In this document: piece by piece, positions 6,743-13,999 of the stretch
Layout of the letters: every line of letters starts with the position of its first letter
Position numbering within the stretch: position 1 is the first letter of the stretch
NCBI GenBank assembly: GCA_019408975.1
Contig: DXVA01000035.1
Coordinates: 1-21,546, forward strand
Reading direction: 5' to 3'
Source: Lentisphaeria bacterium
GTDB taxonomy: Bacteria > Verrucomicrobiota > Lentisphaeria > Victivallales > UBA1829
Length of the DNA stretch: 21,546 nucleotides
Program-made: the position numbers and the translations under genes
The notes under the pieces: generated by a model
Told to the model about the DNA's origin: nothing
What the model saw: the letters and a program-made list of their open reading frames with translations, nothing else
Database searches by the model: none

Positions 6743-7917
6743 ACCTGACGGAAGACCTGTTCATTGATACCGGATACAGCCAGTGCTGTCACTTTGAAGA
6801 AAAAGCCTGCGGCGATGCGGTTGCATTCAAGCGCATCATCCCGGAAGAACGGCTGCTGGCGGTCATGGCGGACGGGCTCGGACACGGAGTCAAGGCGAAT
6901 ATCCTGGCGCTGATGACCACGACCATGGCGCTGCGTTTCGTCGCGGAGGACCGTGAAATCGTCCACTCGGCGGAAATCATCATGGACGCTCTGCCCGTCT
7001 GCCGGGTGCGCCATATCAGCTATGCGACGTTCACCATCGTCGATACGCGGCTCGGCGGGCTCACCCGCGTCGTGGAAATGGGCAATCCGGAATTCATTCT
7101 GCTGCGAGGGGGAAAGCCGCTGGAGATCGGCGGGCGCGAATTCGCTTCTCCGAAATACCGGGACCGGACCATGACCGCGTATTCCTTTCAGGTGCAGCCG
7201 CAGGACCGCCTGATATTCTTTTCGGACGGCGTTAGCCAGGCTGGACTCGGCACTCCGGATTTTCCGCTCGGCTGGCGCAACAGCGGCGTACGGGAATATG
7301 CCTTGAAGCAGGTTGGGGAAAAACCGGACATATCCGCACAGGAACTTTCGGAACGCATTCTGCGCGAAGCCATTGCGCATGAACCGGGGCTTCGTCCCAA
7401 AGACGATATTACGGCGGTCTGCCTCTATTACAGGGAGCCTCACAAAATGCTTCTTTTCACAGGACCGCCTTTCGACCAGAACCGTGACGCGGAATGTGCG
7501 CGGATGCTCAAGGCGTTTCAGGGAACGAAAGTCATCTGCGGCGGGACTTCGGCGGAGATCATCGCAAGGGAGCTCAGCCTGCCGCTGACGGTAGATTTGA
7601 ACACAATGGGCGGAGACCTTCCGCCGATGTCCCGTATGCCGGGCATAGACCTTGTCACGGAAGGGATTTTCACTCTCAGCCGCGCCGCAACTTATCTGGA
7701 AAAAGGCGAACATGTGAAACTCGATCCCGCCCAGCAGCTTGTGGAGCTCATGAGGAGACACGACATCATCGAATTCGTCGTCGGAACCCGGATCAACGAA
7801 GCGCATCAGGACCCGAATTTGCCCATCGACCTGGAACTGCGCCGCAATATCATCAGGCGTCTGGAAACCGTCCTGCGGGACCGTTACATGAAAGAGATCC
7901 GCATTACATTTGTATGA
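6739..7917 (+). CDS. SpoIIE-type PP2C serine/threonine phosphatase with uncharacterised C-terminal region
   Basis: The first ~230 of 392 residues are a SpoIIE/PP2C phosphatase domain. Metal-binding motifs are visible: VMADGLGHG (D45), FFSDGVSQ (D163) and PKDDIT (D222, D223). The remaining ~155 residues (about 237-392) form a second region with LLFTGPPFDQNRD, FQGTKVICGGTSAEI and MPGIDLVTEGIFTLSRA. I do not recognise its function. SpoIIE phosphatases usually dephosphorylate anti-sigma antagonists or similar partners. Here the gene is coupled to the sensory hydrogenase by a four-base overlap, so it is the probable output of the PAS/H-cluster sensor. No kinase, anti-sigma or antagonist gene lies in the window, so the target is unknown. 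The protein is cytosolic, with no membrane segment. Confidence 0.85.
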   Translation: MNLTEDLFIDTGYSQCCHFEEKACGDAVAFKRIIPEERLLAVMADGLGHGVKANILALMTTTMALRFVAEDREIVHSAEIIMDALPVCRVRHISYATFTIVDTRLGGLTRVVEMGNPEFILLRGGKPLEIGGREFASPKYRDRTMTAYSFQVQPQDRLIFFSDGVSQAGLGTPDFPLGWRNSGVREYALKQVGEKPDISAQELSERILREAIAHEPGLRPKDDITAVCLYYREPHKMLLFTGPPFDQNRDAECARMLKAFQGTKVICGGTSAEIIARELSLPLTVDLNTMGGDLPPMSRMPGIDLVTEGIFTLSRAATYLEKGEHVKLDPAQQLVELMRRHDIIEFVVGTRINEAHQDPNLPIDLELRRNIIRRLETVLRDRYMKEIRITFV

Positions 7918-7942
7918 ACCTGCGGATTCCCGGAAAAAGGAC

Positions 7943-7980
7943 GGGACAGGCAAGCAAACAGTGTCCTGTCTCTTTCGTCT
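7943..7980 (+). terminator. Possible terminator after the phosphatase gene
   Basis: GGGACAGG (7943-7950) and CCTGTCTC (7965-7972) pair over eight positions with one G-U, around a 14-base loop. The tail TTTCGTCT and later CTTTTTCCC are only modestly U-rich. It lies 26 bases after the stop codon. Confidence 0.4.
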
Positions 7981-8044
7981 TCCGTAATCTTTTTCCCATC
8001 CACTTTTTTCTTTAATCTCATATAAAAACATGTGCTTGCAGACC

Positions 8045-8072
8045 TTGTTTTTTTTCGATTTTATGTTATTAT
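8045..8072 (+). promoter_or_regulatory. Possible promoter of the glycosyltransferase operon
   Basis: TTGTTT (8045-8050), a 16-base spacer and TATTAT (8067-8072) lie in an AT-rich patch about 95 bases before the first glycosyltransferase ATG. The leader holds a very short stem (GGAC-GGGC-GTCC, 8109-8120) followed by GTTTTATTT, which could be a weak attenuator. The rest of 7918-8167 shows nothing else I can name. Confidence 0.4.
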
Positions 8073-8167
8073 TAATACAGGGAATGTCATGTCTGCTGCT
8101 AATACCCGGGACGGGCGTCCGTTTTATTTCCCGCAGTTACCGTATATAAAAGAGGGACCGTTGCAGA

Positions 8168-9019
8168 ATGAAGATCAGCATTGTCGTCCGTACGCATAAC
8201 GACATACCTTATATCGCACAGACTCTCCAATGCCTGCAAAATCAGCAGATTGATGCGGAAACCGAGATCGTAGTGATCGACAACCAGTCCACGGACGGAA
8301 CCGGAGATACAGTCCGCCGCCTCAATTCCGGCGGGGTCAATCTTGAATGGCCCGCGGGAGGATATGTTCCGGGAAAGGTTCTGAATTTCGCAGTCAGCCG
8401 CTGTTCCGGGGATTATATCGTATTCAACAATGCCGACAGCGTTCCACAGAATGCGCATTACCTGAACGCCCTGCTCCGCCCGCTTCTGGACGGTTCCGCG
8501 CAAATCGTTTACGCACAGCAGATTCCGCGCAAAGACGCCCGTCCGCTGATCCGCAAGGATTACCTCCGGGCATTCGGAGACGGTTCCATCGCGCGGACAT
8601 GGCGTCATTTCTTTTCCATTGCGGCGGCGGCAGCGCCGCGCAAACTGCTGGAGGATCACCCGTTCCGCGAAGACCTGCAATATTCCGAAGACGTCGAATG
8701 GTCATGGCGGCTGAAACAGCAAGGCTGCCGTATCGCCTATGCGGAAGACGCACTGGTCGAGCACTCGCACAACTATGATTTGAAGCAGACGGCGAAACGC
8801 TTTTACAATGAAGGAATCGCGGACGCAATGATCTTCCGGGCTCCCTGCGGGTTCTTCCGGACATTCCTCCTGCCGCTATGCCGTGAACTTCTGCGCGATG
8901 TCTCGTTTCTGTTCCGGGAACACGAACTGGTCCACGCGCCCTATGAACTCGCATTCCGCATTCTCCAGCGCTGGAATCACTACCGGGGATACCGCAGAGG
9001 AGAAGCGCGCCGTGAATAA
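8168..9019 (+). CDS. Family 2 glycosyltransferase
   Basis: A GT-A fold, inverting sugar transferase of 283 residues. The N-terminus ISIVVRTHNDIPYIAQTL and EIVVIDNQSTDGT are the nucleotide-sugar-binding signatures of family GT2. FNNADS is the DxD-like metal site, and EDVEWSWRLKQQG carries the usual catalytic ED. It resembles rhamnosyltransferase-type GT2 enzymes. There is no convincing membrane segment. GAGGGA (8152-8157) lies ten bases before the ATG. Its last codons overlap the GTG start of the next gene by eight bases, and the following genes are also glycosyltransferases, so a role in surface polysaccharide or lipid-linked glycan assembly is likely. The sugar donor cannot be predicted. Confidence 0.9.
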   Translation: MKISIVVRTHNDIPYIAQTLQCLQNQQIDAETEIVVIDNQSTDGTGDTVRRLNSGGVNLEWPAGGYVPGKVLNFAVSRCSGDYIVFNNADSVPQNAHYLNALLRPLLDGSAQIVYAQQIPRKDARPLIRKDYLRAFGDGSIARTWRHFFSIAAAAAPRKLLEDHPFREDLQYSEDVEWSWRLKQQGCRIAYAEDALVEHSHNYDLKQTAKRFYNEGIADAMIFRAPCGFFRTFLLPLCRELLRDVSFLFREHELVHAPYELAFRILQRWNHYRGYRRGEARRE

Positions 9020-10127
9020 GAAAATCCTCTTTCTATCCGACACAGGCGGGTTCCGGGGCGGCGTGGAACGCTTTATTTTTCAGGCGGTGCAACTCCTTTC
9101 CGCCAGAGGTTTTCACTGTTCCGGCGCGTTCCGGATGCGCGGTGAGAATTCGGAACGTTTCCTCGCCCCGTTCAAATCTTATTCCTTTGATCCGGATGAT
9201 TTTGCAGCGATGGCGGGAAAAGCCGATCTGATCTGGCTCCATAAATGTGCCGACTGCCGGATTCTGGAACCTTGCCTCGGCAGGCGCCCGGTCATGCTCT
9301 ATGTGCATGACCATGACTACTATTGCTTCCGCCGCCACAAATACTATCCGTTCCGGCGACGCAACTGCACACGGGCATGTTCTTCCTTCTGCCGTGTCTG
9401 CGGCTCGCTCTCCCGCGCACACGCTCCGTGGTCCCGCTTTCTCGCCAATCTGGAACTGGCGAAACAGGCGGATCTGGTTCTTGCAGGCTCCGGTTTCATG
9501 CTGGACAACCTCCGGATGAACGGTTTCGAGCAGGACAAACTCCGCAAGCTGGAACCGCTGATCGACCTGCATCAGCGGGAAACTCCGCGCAAACGTCCGG
9601 CGGGCCGTGAAATCGTATTCACCGGACAGCTCATCCGCGGGAAAGGCGTCGATCTCCTGCTTCACGCCGCGGCGAGGCTTACAGGCGAATGGCACCTGAC
9701 GGTCGTAGGAAAAGGCGATGATATGCAGTATTGTTCATGGCTGGCACGCAGGCTGAATCTGGAAAAGCGTGTCACATTCGCCGGATACACGGGACACCCT
9801 GAAAAATATTATGAAAAAGCAGCCGTCGCCGTCTTCCCCTCGCGCTGGCAGGAGCCGTTCGGCATGACCGGGCCCGAAGCCATGGCGCATGGAGTCCCCG
9901 TCGCGGGGTTCCTGACCGGAGGCGTCGGGGAATGGCTGAAGAACGGGCACAACGGGCTTACGGCTCCCTCCGGCGACATTTCCGCGCTGGCGGACGCAAT
10001 CCGGCGGCTTCTTGATCATCCTGCGGAAGCGGAGGCTTACGGAGCCAACGCATTTCAGGATATGAAACAATACACGCCGGACGCTTTCTCCGGCAAACTG
10101 ATCTCACTGATGGAACGTTTTCTATGA
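9012..10127 (+). CDS. Family 4 glycosyltransferase with cysteine cluster
   Basis: A 371-residue GT-B enzyme. The C-terminal half has the GT4 donor-binding features: FTGQLIRGKGVDLLLHAA, LTVVGKGDDM, and the E-x7-E motif EPFGMTGPEAMAHGVPV. The N-terminus KKILFLSDTGGFRGGVERF begins the acceptor domain. A cluster C119-x3-C123-x3-C127-x2-C130 follows HDHDYYCFRRHKYYPF. Similar cysteines occur in some GT4 proteins and may bind a metal. Start GTG 9012 is chosen because AGAGGAG (8996-9002) is nine bases upstream and family homology begins here; a longer frame begins further upstream inside the previous gene but adds 43 residues without family similarity. The gene overlaps its neighbours on both sides, with ATGA at 10124. 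Confidence 0.88.
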   Translation: MNKKILFLSDTGGFRGGVERFIFQAVQLLSARGFHCSGAFRMRGENSERFLAPFKSYSFDPDDFAAMAGKADLIWLHKCADCRILEPCLGRRPVMLYVHDHDYYCFRRHKYYPFRRRNCTRACSSFCRVCGSLSRAHAPWSRFLANLELAKQADLVLAGSGFMLDNLRMNGFEQDKLRKLEPLIDLHQRETPRKRPAGREIVFTGQLIRGKGVDLLLHAAARLTGEWHLTVVGKGDDMQYCSWLARRLNLEKRVTFAGYTGHPEKYYEKAAVAVFPSRWQEPFGMTGPEAMAHGVPVAGFLTGGVGEWLKNGHNGLTAPSGDISALADAIRRLLDHPAEAEAYGANAFQDMKQYTPDAFSGKLISLMERFL

Positions 10128-11983
10128 AGATTCTGTATCTGGCATGTGGTTTCGACGGAGGTCTTTCAGGAATCTCCGTCTATATGCGCAATACCATGCT
10201 TCAACTCGCGGAAGCAGGACACGAACTTACAATCGTAACCACCGCGGCGGACCGCCCTCTGCTTCCGGAACTCGAAGGAGCGGTTTATCACGTCCTGCCG
10301 TCCCTGCTGGACAAACCGCTTGCCAATATGCTCTATTCATGGCTGATCTTCCCGTTCCGTTTTTCTCCGAAACAGTATGATTTCCTGCTGCTTCCGGCGG
10401 CAAACCGGAGAGCTCCGGGATTTCACCGCTTCTTTACGGTCGCAGTCGTGCATGACCTGTCGCAATACCACGTGAAAGCCAAGTATGATCTTTTCAGGAT
10501 GTTTTATATCAAAACCATTCTGCCGCACGCAGTCCGGAAGGCGGAGCGCGTCATCGCAATCAGCGGAAGCACTGCGGAAGACCTGAAAAGATTCTGGAAG
10601 ATCAATCCGGCAGGGATCAGAGTCAATTTCAACGGTTACAACACGGATGTGTTTCAGCCCGAACCTGAAGCCGGAGAACGGGAACGGATCATGAAAAAAT
10701 ATCAGCTTGCCCGCCCGTTCATCCTTTACATTTCCCGTATCGAGCACCCCGGCAAGAATCATCTCCGCCTGATTCAGGCATATGAAAAACTTCCGGAGAA
10801 ACTGCGGGAGAAGTATGATCTCGTTCTCGGCGGGAGCCCGTGGAACGGTTCAGACACCGTATTCAGCTATGCGGAAAAATCCGCCTGCCGGGATAAAATC
10901 CGGTTCATCGGCTTTGTGGATTCGGCGGACCTTCCGGCGTTTTACCGTTCGGCATATCTTTACATCTGTCCCTCTCTCTTCGAGGGCTTCGGGCTTTCCG
11001 TTCCCGAAGCGATGGCGTGCGGCACCGTGGCGGCGTGTTCGGACAATTCCTCCCTCGGCGAGATCGCCGGAAATGCCGCGGAACTCTTTTCCCCGGAATC
11101 CGTTCCTGAAATCGCCCGGGCAATGGAGAAAACGCTCTGCGATACGCAGCGCCGCAGGACATTGCGCGAACGCGGCTTCAAACAGGTCCGTCTCTTTTCC
11201 TGGAAACACCACGCGGAGGTTCTTGCCGCCGCCGGAGCGGAAAAGTATGCGCCCCGGAATACTCTGCTCGGCATAACCTACGACAACATCACGATGAAAC
11301 GCGCTCTTGACGCCATCCGCCACATGATCATCCGCAGGGAACGCGGCAGAATCGCATTCGTCAATGCGGACTGTTTCAATCAGGGCTGGAAAAATCATGC
11401 TTACCGCAAAATGCTGACGCATTTCGATCATGTTCTTCCCGACGGAAGCGGTATTGCCATCGCGGGAAAACTGCTTCATGCCCCGCTCAGGGAAAACGTC
11501 AACGGAACGGATATGCTTCCGCTTCTTGCAGAAATGGCGGAAAAGGAGGGATTTACGATTTATCTCCACGGTGCGCGCCCCGGTGTGGCGGAAGCCATGC
11601 GCGAAAATCTGCTGAAACGCTGGAGGAATCTCAAAATCGCCGGAACCGGCGACGGTTATTCCGATCCAGCGGAAGCGGTTGAAAAGATCGCCGGAGCTGC
11701 ACCGGACATTCTTCTGGTCGCGCTCGGAGTCCCGCGGCAGGAGGCGTTCATTCTGGAAAATTTCCAACGCCTGAACTGCCGCGTCGCACTGGGCGTCGGC
11801 GGTCTTTTCGATTTCTATTCCGGCAGGATTCCACGGGCGCCGCGCTGGATGCGCAGGATCGGCATGGAGTGGTTCTTCCGCTTCCTTATGGAACCGCGCC
11901 GCATGTTCCGGCGGTATATCATCGGCAATCCCGTCTTTCTCTACCGCACACTCCGTTACGGAACAAACGGCGGAAAAACATAA
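10124..11983 (+). CDS. Bifunctional glycosyltransferase: GT4 domain fused to WecG/TagA/CpsF (GT26) domain
   Basis: 619 residues with two enzymes in one chain. Residues 1 to about 375 are a GT4 unit: ILYLACGFDGGLSGISVYM opening, FILYISRIEHPGKNH, RFIGFVDSADLPAFY, and the E-x7-E motif EGFGLSVPEAMACG. From about 383 to the end is a WecG/TagA-type transferase: FVNADCFNQ, HVLPDGSGI, ENVNGTDML, YLHGARPGVAEAM, LLVALGVPRQEAFI, LGVGGLFDFYSGRIPRAPRWM and MEWFFRFLMEPRRMFRRY. GT26 enzymes add ManNAc-type sugars to undecaprenyl-linked GlcNAc in enterobacterial common antigen and teichoic acid linkage units; the cationic C-terminus suits membrane contact. The fusion suggests two successive additions to one lipid-linked acceptor. 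The start overlaps the previous stop (ATGA). Confidence 0.9.
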   Translation: MKILYLACGFDGGLSGISVYMRNTMLQLAEAGHELTIVTTAADRPLLPELEGAVYHVLPSLLDKPLANMLYSWLIFPFRFSPKQYDFLLLPAANRRAPGFHRFFTVAVVHDLSQYHVKAKYDLFRMFYIKTILPHAVRKAERVIAISGSTAEDLKRFWKINPAGIRVNFNGYNTDVFQPEPEAGERERIMKKYQLARPFILYISRIEHPGKNHLRLIQAYEKLPEKLREKYDLVLGGSPWNGSDTVFSYAEKSACRDKIRFIGFVDSADLPAFYRSAYLYICPSLFEGFGLSVPEAMACGTVAACSDNSSLGEIAGNAAELFSPESVPEIARAMEKTLCDTQRRRTLRERGFKQVRLFSWKHHAEVLAAAGAEKYAPRNTLLGITYDNITMKRALDAIRHMIIRRERGRIAFVNADCFNQGWKNHAYRKMLTHFDHVLPDGSGIAIAGKLLHAPLRENVNGTDMLPLLAEMAEKEGFTIYLHGARPGVAEAMRENLLKRWRNLKIAGTGDGYSDPAEAVEKIAGAAPDILLVALGVPRQEAFILENFQRLNCRVALGVGGLFDFYSGRIPRAPRWMRRIGMEWFFRFLMEPRRMFRRYIIGNPVFLYRTLRYGTNGGKT

Positions 11984-11987
11984 TCCG

Positions 11988-12017
11988 GCTTTTCTCGATG
12001 AGACTGCGAAAAGCAGT
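11988..12017. other. Small inverted repeats between converging operons
   Basis: GCTTTTC (11988-11994) and GAAAAGC (12008-12014) can pair around 13 bases. An alternative hairpin ACTGC-GAAAA-GCAGT occupies 12003-12017. Neither is followed by a U-tract on either strand, so a terminator role for the two converging operons is possible but weakly supported. Confidence 0.25.
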
Positions 12018-12053
12018 GCGGATGACCTCCCGCCGGTTCAGCGCCGGGATAAG

Positions 12054-12827
12054 TCATTTCATTTCCTCCAGCACGACATTACGGAAAGCAAATGACCGTT
12101 TTACAAAATTGAGAAGCACGATTTTCACATACACGGTGCCCGGCCAGAATTGACTGGATTTGCAGAATGTTTCGCATGTGCCGGAAATTTCACCGGAAAG
12201 AGTTTCGCATATGTCCTTTTTCAGAATCCGATGAGCCGCAAAAATATAATGTGCGTAACTGTTGTGCTGGCGAATGACTGTTTCAGCGGGCCAGCTCCTG
12301 CCGACAGGCTGAGACAGCGTGATGAGCCAGCTTCCGTCCTGCTGTTTTGTTTTTGAAACGACTTCGCGGGCGATATTGAAATTAGGCAGGTCGTTGTAAT
12401 TGCCGGAATCATCGGCTTCAAACACGACGGCGGAACCTTTGCCCGGCATCCATTTCGATGCATTGTCCACAAGAAGAACCGTGTCCTGCACTTTGCAGAG
12501 TTTCAGCAGCGCCGTCTCCGTTCCGGGGCGGATGTGAAAATGAACGGACTCGATCCGCCTGCGTTCTCCGTCGTAAGGAATCAGCCCGATGTAATACTCC
12601 GCAGGAACCGCCGTCGTGATTTCAGCGGAGAGACGGTATTTCTTACGCGGATCAATCCGGATCAGTTCTTTCGTTTCCACTTGTCCGGAGCCCGCAAGCA
12701 TTTTCCTTGCGGAGTCTTCCCTTACATTGTTCCAGGTTGCAGCGGATTCCGGCGAAGCAATCAGGTTCTCCGCATAAGAGTTTGCCGCAGCCAGAAAAAA
12801 CAGTAACAGACAAAATTGCAATTTCAT
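12054..12827 (-). CDS. Secreted protein of unknown function
   Basis: 257 residues beginning MKLQFCLLLFFLAAANSYA, a clear signal peptide with probable cleavage before ENLIAS. ATG 12827 is preferred to an ATG 33 bases earlier because AAAGGT precedes it by a short spacer and the signal peptide then starts correctly. The mature part appears beta-rich (KKYRLSAEITT, YYIGLIPYDGERR, GSGQVETKELIRI) and recalls carbohydrate-binding-like jelly-roll domains that describe the state of an event or body. I cannot assign a family. It is the last gene of the operon, 11 bases after the lipoprotein gene, and likely works outside the cytoplasm with it and the 904-residue enzyme. Confidence 0.75.
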   Translation of the reverse strand: MKLQFCLLLFFLAAANSYAENLIASPESAATWNNVREDSARKMLAGSGQVETKELIRIDPRKKYRLSAEITTAVPAEYYIGLIPYDGERRRIESVHFHIRPGTETALLKLCKVQDTVLLVDNASKWMPGKGSAVVFEADDSGNYNDLPNFNIAREVVSKTKQQDGSWLITLSQPVGRSWPAETVIRQHNSYAHYIFAAHRILKKDICETLSGEISGTCETFCKSSQFWPGTVYVKIVLLNFVKRSFAFRNVVLEEMK

Positions 12828-12838
12828 ATTTTTCACCT

Positions 12839-13999
12839 TTATTTTATGATCAGCCTGCATCCGGTCAATTCATATGACCGCCCGTTCGAACGCAGCAGTA
12901 AACGGTATCTCCCCTGCGGCAGATTCCGCGGTATCTGCTTCCGAAATTCAAATATTCCTCCCGCATCCAGCGCCGGGACTTGAATTTCTCCGAGAGAAAC
13001 CTGACGGGCGGAACCATCCAGAAAAAGTTCCCACTTCTGTATTTTCTGCGGAGACGCGGCGGAAATTTTCACAGCGGCATGAGAAGGCTCCAATACGGCA
13101 TCCACTCCGCAATCCCCCAGAATCGTCCGCAATCCGTTTAATCCCGGAAAGACCAGAATCCGGTAACGATGCCGCTGCATCCCGCCCGGCGGCAGTTTCC
13201 GGCTCCCCAAAACGGGTTCAAAAGTACAGATTTTTCCGTTCTGCGTATTCCCCTGCCAAGAATAGAAGAAGCCGTCAGGTTCAAATTCGGCAGCCGGAGC
13301 TTCACACGCCCAGACCAGGTTCCTGCCGGCCAGAACCGCCCCCGCCCAGTATTGCGCGGGAGTCACGGAAGCCTCTCCCTGAAGCCCCGGAAAGATCGTA
13401 TCATAAGACGGCACCCACCGTTCTCCGCGTCCCCGTGCCGAGCGTTTCGCCGCCGCGGGGATAACAGGAACAGCCGGTGCTGCCGGAAGCAGGTTCAGCC
13501 AGACGGAATAGGAAGCCGGTGTTATGCCGTTGTTCCTGATTTCCAGCGAGGTTTCAATAACCAGGGATTCCGGTGGAAGGCGCACGCACCGCCTCAACCC
13601 GAAATTCGTATTGCCGTAATAGTCGGAAGAAAACGTAATGCTCTCCCTTGTCCGCGATTCCGTCGCGACGGGAATGCTTGCCCCCGTCATAGTCACCCCC
13701 CAGAGCAGTTCGCGGATTCCGCATCCATTGTCGCGCATCGGTTCAAACAACGGGTTGCCGCGCAGGATCAACGCCTTGTAAGGCGATAACAGTTCCGTGT
13801 CGGTGGGACGGTATCTGATACTGCTGATCCGTCCCATGGTATCCGGCAGAAATTCCAGCGTAAGATAACGGTTGTCCATTACCGCGGCTTCAAATTTCTT
13901 TTCTTCAAAGCATTGCCCGTTTTCCGCAGGGAGCGTCCGGGTCGCACTGCATCCGGCGCCAGTGAGAAGCAGGAAAGCCAGTAACGGGAACGTCTTCAT
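12839..13999 (-). CDS. Lipoprotein, putative galactose-mutarotase-like fold
   Basis: 386 residues. The lipobox LLTGAGC (Cys17) after MKTFPLLAF marks a lipoprotein. NRYLTLEFLPDTMGRISSIRY, then TSLEIRNNGITPASYSVW and LPPGGMQRHRYRILVFPG resemble the beta-sandwich of aldose-epimerase/galactose-mutarotase-like proteins seen with glycoside hydrolases. This fold call is by eye only. The C-terminal ~80 residues (KISAASPQKIQKWELFL to the end) look like a separate beta domain. The start codon overlaps the stop of the 904-residue gene (ATGA at 13996-13999), indicating coupled translation and a joint role in carbohydrate processing at the cell surface. Confidence 0.75.
   Translation of the reverse strand: MKTFPLLAFLLLTGAGCSATRTLPAENGQCFEEKKFEAAVMDNRYLTLEFLPDTMGRISSIRYRPTDTELLSPYKALILRGNPLFEPMRDNGCGIRELLWGVTMTGASIPVATESRTRESITFSSDYYGNTNFGLRRCVRLPPESLVIETSLEIRNNGITPASYSVWLNLLPAAPAVPVIPAAAKRSARGRGERWVPSYDTIFPGLQGEASVTPAQYWAGAVLAGRNLVWACEAPAAEFEPDGFFYSWQGNTQNGKICTFEPVLGSRKLPPGGMQRHRYRILVFPGLNGLRTILGDCGVDAVLEPSHAAVKISAASPQKIQKWELFLDGSARQVSLGEIQVPALDAGGIFEFRKQIPRNLPQGRYRLLLRSNGRSYELTGCRLIIK

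Noticed and set aside
6688..8031. A 447-codon minus-strand frame opposite the phosphatase gene, and a similar 397-codon frame at 5246-6439 opposite the hydrogenase
   Set aside because: No domain signature and no ribosome-binding context. Both lie fully over well-supported genes on the plus strand.
8883..9011. Upstream extension of the second glycosyltransferase gene
   Set aside because: The added 43 residues overlap the preceding gene and show no family similarity. GTG 9012 has a well-placed AGAGGAG.
9348..9401. Cysteine cluster C119/C123/C127/C130 in the second glycosyltransferase as a new metal site
   Set aside because: Comparable cysteine clusters after a HDY-type motif are seen in other GT4 proteins, so it is noted in the feature and not claimed as new.
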